Shown piece by piece: positions 44,443 through 53,253 of a DNA stretch of 64,000 nucleotides. The notes below the pieces were generated by a model. That model saw only the letters and a list, made by a program, of their open reading frames with translations. It made no database searches and had not been told where the DNA came from. Origin of the DNA: Oribacterium sp. WCC10 (GTDB lineage Bacteria > Bacillota > Clostridia > Lachnospirales > Lachnospiraceae); NCBI RefSeq assembly GCF_900113415.1, contig NZ_FOPH01000012.1, positions 1 through 64,000 on the forward strand, given 5' to 3'. A program made the position numbers and the translations under genes. Positions within the stretch are counted from its first letter, which is position 1; each line of letters begins with the position of its first letter.

Positions 44443-46491
44443 ATGGTAAATATCTTCAATGTTTTCACCAGGAAGAAAATGTCATCGCAGCTGAATCTTG
44501 CGAATGAGAATTATTCCGGTAATAACCAGAACAATCCAAATGACAATGGATTCAATAATTTCAACGATTTTTTCAATCGTTTCAATCAGAATAATCAGGG
44601 AAACAACGGAAACAGCTATAAGCCGAGAAACAGAAGACCTTTGATCTTTTATTATTTCGTTGCGCTGGTGATCATCCTTCTTTTGAACACTTTTGTATTT
44701 CCTTCACTTCTGACACGTTCGGTCAGAGAGACTTCATATACGGAATTTATCAATGCGGTTAATAATAATGCAATCACCAAAGTAAGTCTGGGTGATGATG
44801 CAATAGTATATGTTGCCAATGTTAACGGTCAGTCATTAACCTGCAGAACAGGACGTTTAAAGAACCAGTATACAGAAGCTTCGGTACTTGACAAACTGTA
44901 CAGCCAGAATGTCAACTTCGAGGAGGAGATACCTGTAGAAACAAGCCCGTTGCTTTCTTTTGTACTTAGCTGGATATTCCCTATCCTTATTTTCTGGGCA
45001 CTTGGCAACTGGCTTTCAAAGAGAATGGCTTCTACCATGGGCTCCATGGGCGGTGGCGGAATGTTTGGAGGATTTGGAAAGTCCAATGCCAGAGAATATG
45101 AAGCAAACGGTGATAATAAGGTGACTTTCAAGGACGTGGCAGGTGAGGATGAAGCCAAGGAGCTTCTCAGTGAGATGGTTGACTACCTGAAAGAACCTGA
45201 TAAATATACAGAAATCGGTGCACATATCCCTAAGGGAGCACTTCTTGTAGGCCCTCCGGGAACAGGTAAGACACTTCTTGCCAAGGCTGTTGCCGGTGAA
45301 GCAAATGTTCCCTTCTTCTCGATTTCCGGTTCTGAATTCGTTGAGATGTTTGTTGGTATGGGTGCTGCCAAGGTTAGAGATCTGTTTGATCAGGCAAAGA
45401 AGAAAGCGCCATGTATCATTTTTATCGATGAGATCGATGCAATCGGTAAAAAGAGAGGCGGAGGTAATCTGGGCGGTAATGATGAGCGTGAGCAGACTCT
45501 TAATCAGCTTCTTACTGAGATGGATGGGTTTGATTCATCAAAGGCTATCATCATTCTTGCTGCGACAAACCAGCCGGATTCGCTGGACCCAGCACTTTTA
45601 AGACCGGGAAGATTTGACCGCCGTGTTCCTGTTGAACTTCCTGACTTTCAGGGCAGAGTTGATATACTTAAGGTTCATGCAAAGAACATCAAGATGGCTG
45701 AAAATGTAAATCTTGAAGCTATAGCCAAGGCGGCAGCAGGTGCCAGCGGTGCAGAACTTGCCAACATTATCAATGAGTCGGCATTGAGAGCCGTAAGAGC
45801 AGGAAGAGAAAGAGTTATACAATCTGATCTTGAAGAGTCAATCGAAGTTGTTATAGCAGGTTATCAGAAGAAGAACAAGGTTATGACAGATAAGGAAAAA
45901 CTTATCGTTTCTTACCATGAGGTTGGTCATGCACTTGTTGCTGCACTTCAGAAGAACAGTGCGCCTGTTCAGAAGATAACCATCATTCCGAGAACTTCAG
46001 GAGCACTTGGTTATACCATGCAGGTAGAGGAAGAGGGAAATCATTACCTTTACTCTAAGGAAGAGCTTGAGAACAAGATAGCGACTCTGACAGGCGGCCG
46101 TTGTGCAGAGGAGATAATATTCCATACATGTACAACAGGTGCAAGTAATGATATCGAGCAGGCAACAAAGTATGCCCGTGCCATGATCACACGTTACGGT
46201 ATGGCTGATGATATCGGCATGGTTGCGATGGAGCAGCTTCACAACCAGTATCTGGGAGGCGATGCTTCCCTTACATGCTCACCGGAGACTCAGACAAAGA
46301 TCGATCAGATGACAGTTGATCTTGTTAAGAAACAGCATGATAAGGCATACCAGCTTCTTCAGGACAATATTAACAAGCTTCATGAGATAACAAAGTTCCT
46401 CTATGAGAAGGAAACCATCACAGGTGCAGAGTTCATGGAGATTCTTAACAGAAAGGAAATTGATCCTTCTGTTGTAGCACCAAATACATAA
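44443..46491 (+). CDS. ftsH: ATP-dependent zinc metalloprotease FtsH
   Basis: A 682-residue membrane AAA+ protease. After an Asn-rich cytoplasmic leader (about 14-60), two transmembrane helices (about 66-86 and 165-187) flank a small extracytoplasmic domain. The AAA module has Walker A GPPGTGKT (270-277), Walker B IIFIDEID, the pore motif [10 protein letters not shown], and the second region of homology [21 protein letters not shown]. The zinc site is H492-E-V-G-H496 (HEVGH rather than the commoner HEAGH). AAAGGG precedes the ATG. It degrades misfolded membrane proteins and regulators. The Asn-rich N-terminus is unusual. Confidence 0.96.
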   Translation: MVNIFNVFTRKKMSSQLNLANENYSGNNQNNPNDNGFNNFNDFFNRFNQNNQGNNGNSYKPRNRRPLIFYYFVALVIILLLNTFVFPSLLTRSVRETSYTEFINAVNNNAITKVSLGDDAIVYVANVNGQSLTCRTGRLKNQYTEASVLDKLYSQNVNFEEEIPVETSPLLSFVLSWIFPILIFWALGNWLSKRMASTMGSMGGGGMFGGFGKSNAREYEANGDNKVTFKDVAGEDEAKELLSEMVDYLKEPDKYTEIGAHIPKGALLVGPPGTGKTLLAKAVAGEANVPFFSISGSEFVEMFVGMGAAKVRDLFDQAKKKAPCIIFIDEIDAIGKKRGGGNLGGNDEREQTLNQLLTEMDGFDSSKAIIILAATNQPDSLDPALLRPGRFDRRVPVELPDFQGRVDILKVHAKNIKMAENVNLEAIAKAAAGASGAELANIINESALRAVRAGRERVIQSDLEESIEVVIAGYQKKNKVMTDKEKLIVSYHEVGHALVAALQKNSAPVQKITIIPRTSGALGYTMQVEEEGNHYLYSKEELENKIATLTGGRCAEEIIFHTCTTGASNDIEQATKYARAMITRYGMADDIGMVAMEQLHNQYLGGDASLTCSPETQTKIDQMTVDLVKKQHDKAYQLLQDNINKLHEITKFLYEKETITGAEFMEILNRKEIDPSVVAPNT

Positions 46492-46502
46492 AAAATGAGA
46501 CA

Positions 46503-46691
46503 GTTCCAAGGAAACACTGATTATATCAGTGTTTCCTTGGAACTTTCGGCGTCGGGGTACGGATTTTCAAAGGAAGTAGGTACTTTACATCGAAAATCCG
46601 GTCGGAGAAACGCTTTAATCAGCGTTTCCATAAAGATTAATGAAAAGAGACGGAGTCAGTGGCATGAGATTTTGCTGCTGACTCCGTTTTT
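46503..46691 (+). other. Highly structured intergenic segment after ftsH (four consecutive hairpins)
   Basis: Hairpins: GTTCCAAGGAAACACTGA with its perfect 18-bp complement (46503-46543, loop TTATA); CGGATTTTC/GAAAATCCG (46560-46600); GAAACGCT/AGCGTTTC (46607-46628); and ACGGAGTCAG/CTGACTCCGT (46650-46687) followed by TTTTT. The last is a terminator. GGCGTCGGGGTACGG at 46548-46562 resembles GCCGTCGGGTACGG in repeat copy C. The remaining 46692-46915 leads to fbp and contains the palindrome TGTCAT-TTTA-ATGACA (46875-46890); nothing else is supported. Confidence 0.75.
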
Positions 46692-46915
46692 CTATCGCCT
46701 ATTCCTATGCCAACCGCATGAGCGTTAAATATAACCTATAAGTTTTGTTAAAATTGTATCATTTTTTGGTTTTTTTATTGATACAATGGTGAATATGTAT
46801 AGAAATATGATTACACCACCTATATAATTAGTACATGTTTGTTGGGCCTTGAAAATTCAGGAAACAATGAAGGCTGTCATTTTAATGACATTGTGAAGTT
46901 TTGGAGTATTAGAAA

Positions 46916-48877
46916 ATGCGTGATCTTGATTATTTGAAGTTATTGGCAAAGCAGTTTCCCACTGCTACGGATGCAGGTGCCGAAATCATCAACCTGCGAG
47001 CGATTTGTGCATTACCAAAGGGAACAGAGTACTTTTTCTCAGATCTTCATGGAGAGAGTGATGCGTTTATTTATCTTATGCGTTCTGCATCAGGTATCGT
47101 AAGAGACAAGATTGACGAAACCTTCGGCAATCTGCTTCCGGAGGAAGAACAGTTGGAACTTGCGAATCTCATTTATTATCCGAGAGATATTCTTTCATCA
47201 TCTGCTCACAAGAAGATCGATTCGCCGGAGTGGCAGCGCATAACCATACATCGTCTTATTAATATCTGCCGCGTGGTATCATCCAAGTTTACACGTTCAA
47301 AAGTTCGTAAAAAGATGCCAAAGAACTATGCCTATGCTATCGACGAGCTCCTTCATATTGACAGTCATGATGAAGACAAGAAGGGATATCTCCGTGAAAT
47401 CATGAATGCCATCATAGACATAGATATGGGAGATGATTTTATTATCGCTCTTTGCGAGCTTATCCAGAATCTTGTCATCGATAATCTTCATATCATAGGG
47501 GATGTTTTCGATAGAGGACCTCATGCTGACCGCATCATGGAGGAACTTATGAGTTTTCATGATGTAGATATCCAGTGGGGTAATCATGACGCTGACTGGA
47601 TGGGTGCTGTTTGCGGAAATCCTGCCTGCATTGCCAATGTTCTTCGTATAGCAACCTCATACAATTCATTTGATGTGCTTGAGGACGGCTATGGCATCAA
47701 TCTTAGGCCACTTTCAATGTATGCCGAGGAAGTATACGGTGATGATCCATGCGAATGTTTCCAGCCGCATCTCCTGGATTCCAATGTCTCCGACTCGGTT
47801 TCTCCGGCACTTGCCGCAAAGATGTGTAAGGCAATCTCCATTATCATGCTGAAGGAGGAAGGACTTCTCATAAAGAGACATCCCGAATATCATCTTGAGC
47901 ACAGACTTCTCCTTGAAAAGGTGGATTACGAGAAGGGAACTGTGGAAATCGATGGAAAGATATATCCACTTAAGGATAAGAATTTCCCGACCATTGATCC
48001 AAAGCATCCATATAAGCTGACAGAAAGAGAAGAACTTCTCATGAAGACTCTTAAGTACAGTTTTACTCATTCACAGCTTCTTCAGAAGCATATACGTTTC
48101 TTCTTTACAAACGGATCGATGTATAAGGTGGTAAACAACAACATTCTTTATCACGGATGTATTCCGATGGAGAAGGACGGCAGCTTCAGAAAACTCAAGA
48201 CACCTGACGGAACTTTTTCCGGAAAAGCGCTTCTTGATTATTTTAATGATAAAGCCATAGATGCATATTTCCTTAACGGAGAAAATGATCCTCAGGGTAA
48301 ACTCTATGCAACAGACTTCTTCTGGTATATGTGGTGCGGACCGAATTCGCCTCTTTTTGGAAAGGATAAAATAACCACTTTTGAGCACTGCTTCATAGAG
48401 GATCCTGCGACACACAAGGAGAGATTTAATGCATACTACGATCTTGTGAAGGAAGAGAAGTATGTGGATAAAATCTTTGAAGAGTTCAATGTAGATGCTT
48501 CTTTGGGTCATATAGTTAACGGACATGTACCTGTAAAGACCAAGATGGGCGAGTCACCTATCAAGGCCAATGGTAAGCTTTTTATCATCGATGGAGGTAT
48601 ATCCAAGGCATACCACTCACGAACAGGAATTGCCGGGTATACTCTTATCTTCAACTCACGTCATCTTGCCCTTGCAGAACATAAGGGATTCAAGAAGGGT
48701 TCCGAGAATACTCCTGAGATTCAGATAGTTGAGCAGATGAAGACTAGAGTAAGAGTAGGCGAGACGGATAACGGAAGAGATCTTAAGAAACAGATATCCG
48801 ATCTGGAAGAGCTTCTTGCAGCATATCGTAATGGTGACATCCTTGAGCAGGGTGAAATCATTCCCAGAAAGCGATAA
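46916..48877 (+). CDS. fbp: Fructose-1,6-bisphosphatase class III
   Basis: A 653-residue gluconeogenic phosphatase of the Firmicute class III type, part of the calcineurin-like metallophosphoesterases. Metal motifs are FFSDLHGESDAF (about 40-51), IGDVFDRGPHADRIME (about 197-212) and WGNHDADWMG; a late HIVNGHVPVKTKMGE and DGGISKAYHSRTGIAGYTL complete the family pattern. The length agrees with the family (640-670). No strong ribosome binding site is seen (TTGGAGTATT). It is monocistronic, with a terminator at 48905. Gluconeogenesis fits growth on organic acids such as citrate or aconitate. Confidence 0.96.
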   Translation: MRDLDYLKLLAKQFPTATDAGAEIINLRAICALPKGTEYFFSDLHGESDAFIYLMRSASGIVRDKIDETFGNLLPEEEQLELANLIYYPRDILSSSAHKKIDSPEWQRITIHRLINICRVVSSKFTRSKVRKKMPKNYAYAIDELLHIDSHDEDKKGYLREIMNAIIDIDMGDDFIIALCELIQNLVIDNLHIIGDVFDRGPHADRIMEELMSFHDVDIQWGNHDADWMGAVCGNPACIANVLRIATSYNSFDVLEDGYGINLRPLSMYAEEVYGDDPCECFQPHLLDSNVSDSVSPALAAKMCKAISIIMLKEEGLLIKRHPEYHLEHRLLLEKVDYEKGTVEIDGKIYPLKDKNFPTIDPKHPYKLTEREELLMKTLKYSFTHSQLLQKHIRFFFTNGSMYKVVNNNILYHGCIPMEKDGSFRKLKTPDGTFSGKALLDYFNDKAIDAYFLNGENDPQGKLYATDFFWYMWCGPNSPLFGKDKITTFEHCFIEDPATHKERFNAYYDLVKEEKYVDKIFEEFNVDASLGHIVNGHVPVKTKMGESPIKANGKLFIIDGGISKAYHSRTGIAGYTLIFNSRHLALAEHKGFKKGSENTPEIQIVEQMKTRVRVGETDNGRDLKKQISDLEELLAAYRNGDILEQGEIIPRKR

Positions 48878-48904
48878 ACAGGATATAGATGAAAAGATAA
48901 ACAA

Positions 48905-48947
48905 AAGACCTTTTGCGACATTGATTTGTTGCAAAAGGTCTTATTTT
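48905..48947 (+). terminator. Terminator of fbp
   Basis: AAGACCTTTTGC with GCAAAAGGTCTT (12 bp) over a 14-nt loop, then ATTTTG. Confidence 0.85.
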
Positions 48948-49457
48948 GATGAAAGGTTTATGGAGAAAAAACGGTATGTTTTTTAACAGGTATGGGTGAT
49001 AGCATAGGGATGACCTGAAAGTGCTTAAGATAAAGAGAATTATTGTATGACAAACCGTACGTCGAATGATACATATAAGGTATAATATGTGCAATATAAT
49101 ATGTTAAATAGCACTTTGAATAGTGAATAATGCACAAATATTGTTTTACAAACGTCCTACAAGGTGTTACGATATTTCCTGGGGAATGTTGAGCAAAGCT
49201 TTTTTTTGTACCTGACAGAGGTTTATTGAAAGATTTACAGAAGGTGTGGAGAAAGAACGAGATGTTGTCGAAAAATCGGTAGAAAAATAGATGTTTTTGT
49301 GAAGTATGTACAAAATTTTCTGTTAAAAAATAGACATATCCCACAATTGCTTTTTATTATTAGTACAAAAGCAGATTTTGGTTGACATAATTTCTGCATA
49401 TATTAAAGTTGATTCATGCTGTTTTTTTAAGCTTCACATTAAGAGGAGGAGTTTTTT
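48948..49457 (+). promoter_or_regulatory. Long AT-rich region ahead of the transketolase genes
   Basis: About 510 bp without a credible ORF. TTGACA lies at 49382-49387, with TAAAGT (49404-49409) at a 16-bp spacing as a weak -10. AGGTATAATATG near 49078-49089 is another possible -10. Runs of T and A (49201-49208, for example) suggest DNA bending. No riboswitch was recognised. Confidence 0.4.
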
Positions 49458-50258
49458 ATGGATTACGAAAAGAAGGCGAAGGAAATCCGAGCTGAGATAT
49501 TGAAGATGCTTTATGCGGCAAATTCAGGACATCCGGGTGGATCTCTTTCATGTGTAGAGATGCTTATGGCGCTTTACTATGACACAATGAAGGGACTTGA
49601 CCCAAAGGATCCTAAGAAGGCAGATCGTGACAGGTTTGTTCTGAGCAAGGGACATGCGTGCCCGACACTTTATGCGATACTTGCTGATCTTGGATATTTT
49701 CCTAAGTCAGATCTTGCTAATCTCCGTAAGATTCACAGCCACCTTCAGGGACATCCTGATTGTAAGAAGACACCGGGCGTAGACGTTAACACAGGTTCAC
49801 TTGGTCAGGGCGCATCTATCTCAATCGGTCTTGCACTTGGTGCAAAGGTACAGAAGCAGACATGGAATACATACGCAGTACTTGGTGATGGTGAGTGTCA
49901 GGAAGGTCTTGTATGGGAGGCGGCTATGTCAGCAGCTCACTACAAGCTTGACAATCTTACATGGATGCTCGATTACAACCACCTCCAGATTGACGGTTCC
50001 AATGAGGAAGTTATGAGCCTCGGCGATATCAATGCCAAGTTCAAGGCATTCGGCTGGGAAGTTTATGATGTTGACGGACATGATATAAAGGCTATCGACG
50101 AAGCACTTCAGGCTCCTCACAACGGAAAGCCGAAGTTTATCTGCTGCCATACAATCAAGGGTAAGGGCGTTTCATTCATGGAGAACCAGTTTGGATGGCA
50201 TGGCAACCCGATAAACAAAGAGCAGTTTGAGAAAGCATTTGCAGAGCAGGAGGTTTGA
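49458..50258 (+). CDS. Transketolase, N-terminal (thiamine diphosphate-binding) subunit
   Basis: A 266-residue half-transketolase, which together with the next gene makes the two-subunit enzyme of the nonoxidative pentose phosphate pathway. Motifs: AANSGHPGGSLSCVEMLMALY, the SKGHACPTLYA histidine segment, TGSLGQGASISIGLA, and the ThDP/Mg motif GDGECQEGLVWEAAMSAAHYKLDN. GGAGGAG precedes the ATG. The second subunit begins 4 bp after the stop. Confidence 0.95.
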   Translation: MDYEKKAKEIRAEILKMLYAANSGHPGGSLSCVEMLMALYYDTMKGLDPKDPKKADRDRFVLSKGHACPTLYAILADLGYFPKSDLANLRKIHSHLQGHPDCKKTPGVDVNTGSLGQGASISIGLALGAKVQKQTWNTYAVLGDGECQEGLVWEAAMSAAHYKLDNLTWMLDYNHLQIDGSNEEVMSLGDINAKFKAFGWEVYDVDGHDIKAIDEALQAPHNGKPKFICCHTIKGKGVSFMENQFGWHGNPINKEQFEKAFAEQEV

Positions 50259-50262
50259 TAAT

Positions 50263-51195
50263 ATGGGAAAGTCATTAAGAGTTGCATTTGGTGAGACACT
50301 TGCAAAGTTAGGTGAGGAAAATGACAAGATTGTTGCACTTGATGCTGATCTTGCAAATGCTACACAGTCCAAATATTTCAAGGCGAAGTTTCCGGAGAGA
50401 TTTTTTGATATGGGTATCGCCGAGGCCAACATGGTAGATACGGCAGCAGGTCTTGCTCATGACGGACTTATTCCTTTTGTATCAACCTTCGCACTCTTTG
50501 GCGCAGGACGTGCCTATGAGGAGATTCGTAACTCTGTTGCTTATGAGAATCTCAATGTCAAGTTTGCATTCTCACATTCAGGTCTTTCAGTAGGTGAGGA
50601 TGGTGGTTCTCATCAGTCAGTAGAGGATATTGCTCTTATGAGAGTCATGCCTAACATGAAGGTTATCGTTCCTGCTGACCCTCAGGAGACAGAAAAGGCA
50701 GTTCGTGCAGCTGCAGAGCTTGACGGTCCTGTATATGTTCGTGTAGGAAGACCTGTTGTTGATGATATTCCTGAACTTGATGACAAGCCTTTTGAATTCG
50801 GTAAGGCCACAGTTATCAAGGATGGAACTGATGCTGCGATCATTGCCTGCGGACTTATGGTTTCCAAAGCCCTTGAAGCAGCAAAGAAGCTTGATGCAGA
50901 GGGTATCAGCACAGCTGTCATCAATATGCATACTATCAAGCCCATCGATAAGGAGACTATCCTTAAGTACAACGATAAGGTTAAAGCTATTGTTACTATG
51001 GAGGAGCATAGTGTTATAGGCGGACTCGGTTCAGCAGTGGCAGAAGTACTTGCGGGTAAGGCAGGAGCCAGGTTCTCTATCATTGGAATCGAGGATCGTT
51101 TCGGTCAGTCTGGTAAGCCGGATTTACTCTTTGAAGAGTATGGCCTTACAGTAGAGCATGCTGTTGCTGATATCAAAACAATGCTTGGTAAATAA
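50263..51195 (+). CDS. Transketolase, C-terminal (pyrimidine-binding) subunit
   Basis: A 310-residue subunit. The pyrimidine-binding domain shows FFDMGIAEANMVDTAAGLAHDG with the catalytic-type Glu, STFALFGAGRAYEEIRN and SHSGLSVGEDGGSHQSVEDIALMR; the C-terminal transketolase domain includes TMEEHSVIGGLGSAV and RFGQSGKPDLLFEEYGL. The ATG at 50263 follows AGGAGG; the apparent longer reading from 50227 only overlaps the upstream gene. A terminator follows at 51272. Confidence 0.95.
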   Translation: MGKSLRVAFGETLAKLGEENDKIVALDADLANATQSKYFKAKFPERFFDMGIAEANMVDTAAGLAHDGLIPFVSTFALFGAGRAYEEIRNSVAYENLNVKFAFSHSGLSVGEDGGSHQSVEDIALMRVMPNMKVIVPADPQETEKAVRAAAELDGPVYVRVGRPVVDDIPELDDKPFEFGKATVIKDGTDAAIIACGLMVSKALEAAKKLDAEGISTAVINMHTIKPIDKETILKYNDKVKAIVTMEEHSVIGGLGSAVAEVLAGKAGARFSIIGIEDRFGQSGKPDLLFEEYGLTVEHAVADIKTMLGK

Positions 51196-51271
51196 TTTAT
51201 ATTTTTAGTCAGATTAAATCAGGATTCTAAAGAGTCTTGTGATATAAAAAACACCTCTTTTGGAGTAAAGG

Positions 51272-51308
51272 AACGCGGTGTGTCCGGAAAGGGCATGCCG
51301 CGTTTTGT
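51272..51308 (+). terminator. Terminator of the transketolase operon
   Basis: AACGCGGTGTG and CATGCCGCGTT form an 11-bp stem with two wobbles, followed by TTGTT. Confidence 0.65.
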
Positions 51309-51365
51309 TATACAATGTGATTGTTATGATGCACAATATATTATTTGAAAAAGCATATAAATTAG

Positions 51366-51453
51366 TTGTAATGCTCAGCGAAGTGGGTTAAAATCATTAT
51401 AACAGTAAAGATTGTATGACATTTTCACAAAGATTGTACGACAATTGTGAAAA
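51366..51453 (+). promoter_or_regulatory. TRAP operon promoter with tandem FadR/GntR-type operators
   Basis: TTGTAA (51366-51371) and TAAAAT (51389-51394) are 17 bp apart. Two 15-bp direct repeats AAAGATTGTAYGACA follow at 51407-51421 and 51429-51443, exactly 22 bp apart. The second contains TTGTACGACAA (51434-51444), a perfect fit to the FadR-subfamily consensus TNGTNNNACNA; the first fits except at the last base. TTTTCACAA (51422-51430) and TTGTGAAAA (51445-51453) form a further 9-bp inverted repeat around the second site. The GntR gene at 54626 is the obvious candidate regulator. Confidence 0.7.
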
Positions 51454-51470
51454 GCGCCAAAGGAGGGAAA

Positions 51471-52595
51471 ATGAAAAAAAGAATTGTGTCATTGGCACTG
51501 GCGATGACCATGGCTGCAACGTCACTTGCAGGTTGTGGTTCGTCAGGTGCAAAGGCAACTGAAACAAAGGAGACAACTGCTGCGGCAAAGGAAGCTGCAA
51601 CTGAAGCTCCAAAGGAGGAAACTAAGGCGGCAGCTGAAAGTGGGTCGGGAGAGCTTGCCGGATTAGATCCTGTGACATTAACTATCTATTCACCGGGAAA
51701 TGAAAATTCAGTGCCAACAAAGACTATTGCAGAGTATGCAAGACTTGTGAAGGAAGCATCAAACGGACAGATAACACTCGATGTACACAGTTCCGGAGAA
51801 CTCGGAAATGATGCGGAGGCTCTGGCATCCACAAGACTTGGTACTATAGATATTATTTTTGCCGGAACATCCGGATTTACAGAGTTTTACGACAAAGCAA
51901 AGGTTCTTGATATGCCTTTCCTTTTTAAGGATGCGGATCAGGCATATGAGGTGACAAACGGAGAGATAGGAGACAAGATATTCTCCGGACTTCCTGATGT
52001 GGGTCTTATATATCTTGCTGAAGGCGATAATGGTATGAGACAGGTTTCAACAACGGAAGCCGGTGGGCCTATTCATTCAGCTGATGACGTTTCAGGTGTG
52101 AAACTTCGAGTTCCTACAAGTCAGGTATATCTTGATGTATGGCAGACACTGGGAGCAAATCCTGTTGCACTGGCTCTTAACGAGCTTGCTATAGCTCTTT
52201 CAAACGGAACTGCTGAAGGACAGGATAATGCAACATATCATCTTGTTGCTAACGCTACTTATGATGATATAAAGTACTTTAGTTTTATCAACTATATGTG
52301 GATGGGATGCACCATGGCAGCCAACAAGGATTCATGGGATGCGTTGCCTGAACAGTATCAGAAGATTCTCAGTGAACAGGCAAAGGCAGCCGCTAAGTAT
52401 TCTTTCGATACTATCAAAGAGGATAACGTAACAGCAAGAAAGACTCTTGAGGATGCAGGAGTTCAGTTTGATGATGATCCTGATATTCAGTCATTCAAAG
52501 ATAAGCTGGATATTCCAAACTTCTATAAGAAGTATGAGAATGAAACCTGGTATGATCAGGAGCTCCTTGATTCCATTCTTGCATTAAATAAGTGA
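51471..52595 (+). CDS. dctP: TRAP transporter substrate-binding lipoprotein (DctP family)
   Basis: A 374-residue solute receptor. The signal peptide ends in LAGC with lipidated C22; a Thr/Lys/Glu/Ala linker reaches about residue 55. The DctP-fold domain includes EYARLVKEASNGQITLDVHSSGELG, the conserved arginine region GVKLRVPTSQVYLDVWQTLGANPVAL (the arginine that salt-bridges a ligand carboxylate) and AEGQDNATYHL. The ATG at 51471 follows AAAGGAGGG; the reading from 51447 adds eight unsupported residues. It is first of dctP-dctQ-dctM. A sugar acid such as a uronate is a reasonable ligand given the downstream genes, but is not shown. Confidence 0.93.
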   Translation: MKKRIVSLALAMTMAATSLAGCGSSGAKATETKETTAAAKEAATEAPKEETKAAAESGSGELAGLDPVTLTIYSPGNENSVPTKTIAEYARLVKEASNGQITLDVHSSGELGNDAEALASTRLGTIDIIFAGTSGFTEFYDKAKVLDMPFLFKDADQAYEVTNGEIGDKIFSGLPDVGLIYLAEGDNGMRQVSTTEAGGPIHSADDVSGVKLRVPTSQVYLDVWQTLGANPVALALNELAIALSNGTAEGQDNATYHLVANATYDDIKYFSFINYMWMGCTMAANKDSWDALPEQYQKILSEQAKAAAKYSFDTIKEDNVTARKTLEDAGVQFDDDPDIQSFKDKLDIPNFYKKYENETWYDQELLDSILALNK

Positions 52596-52694
52596 TTTCA
52601 TGGATATGCCGATTGATTTATTTTGAATTGAGTATGTAGATTAACATACAGGCTGAAGCCTATACATTTACATTTAATACAATGAATGAAAAGT

Positions 52695-52725
52695 GGCAGG
52701 TGCCGTAAAGGTATCCTGCCCCTTT
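52695..52725 (+). terminator. Intercistronic terminator-like hairpin between dctP and dctQ
   Basis: GGCAGG-N14-CCTGCC followed by CCTTTT. It probably lowers read-through into the membrane genes, as with the hairpin after tctC. Confidence 0.65.
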
Positions 52726-52754
52726 TCAAGAGAAAACATTAAAAGGAGGCTATC

Positions 52755-53249
52755 GTGAAATTATATCGGAAAATCCTCAATATTCTTAAGCTAATATCCA
52801 CGGTGATAATGCTTATCTGTATTCTCGGAATAGTCACGATCATGCTTTCTGAGCTTATCGTAAGAAATCTTATCAATACATCATTCCGATGGTCAACAGA
52901 ACTTTGCGGATTCCTGTTCATGTGGATGTCATTTATGGGACTTATAACCCTTATAGATGAAAACAGAATGATAAATCTGGACATGATATACGTCAGGGTA
53001 TCGGATAAACTTAGAAATGTGTTTTGGATAGTCATACGGATCTCTATGATTTTTCTGGGTATCATCATGGTTGTATCCTATAAGGATATGTATCCTATCC
53101 TTGCAACAAGCAGGTTTTCAACAATGCAGAAACTCACAAAGGCATGGCATTATCTGCCGTGTGCCATAGCGGGTGTTTACTTTGTTCTCGTTTCTTTATA
53201 TGAGATTTTGAACAGGGTTATAAATAAGGATCATAAGGGAGGAGACTGA
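52755..53249 (+). CDS. dctQ: TRAP transporter small membrane subunit
   Basis: A 164-residue DctQ with four predicted transmembrane helices. It begins with GTG after AAAAGGAGG. Family features are RNLINTSFRWSTELCGFLFMWMSFMGL (family pattern: R-x-ll-n-xs-f-x-w-seEl) and a C-terminal WHYLPCAIAGVYFVLVSLYEI. It supports the large subunit in the membrane. Its stop lies 4 bp before dctM. Confidence 0.92.
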   Translation: MKLYRKILNILKLISTVIMLICILGIVTIMLSELIVRNLINTSFRWSTELCGFLFMWMSFMGLITLIDENRMINLDMIYVRVSDKLRNVFWIVIRISMIFLGIIMVVSYKDMYPILATSRFSTMQKLTKAWHYLPCAIAGVYFVLVSLYEILNRVINKDHKGGD

Positions 53250-53253
53250 TGAG

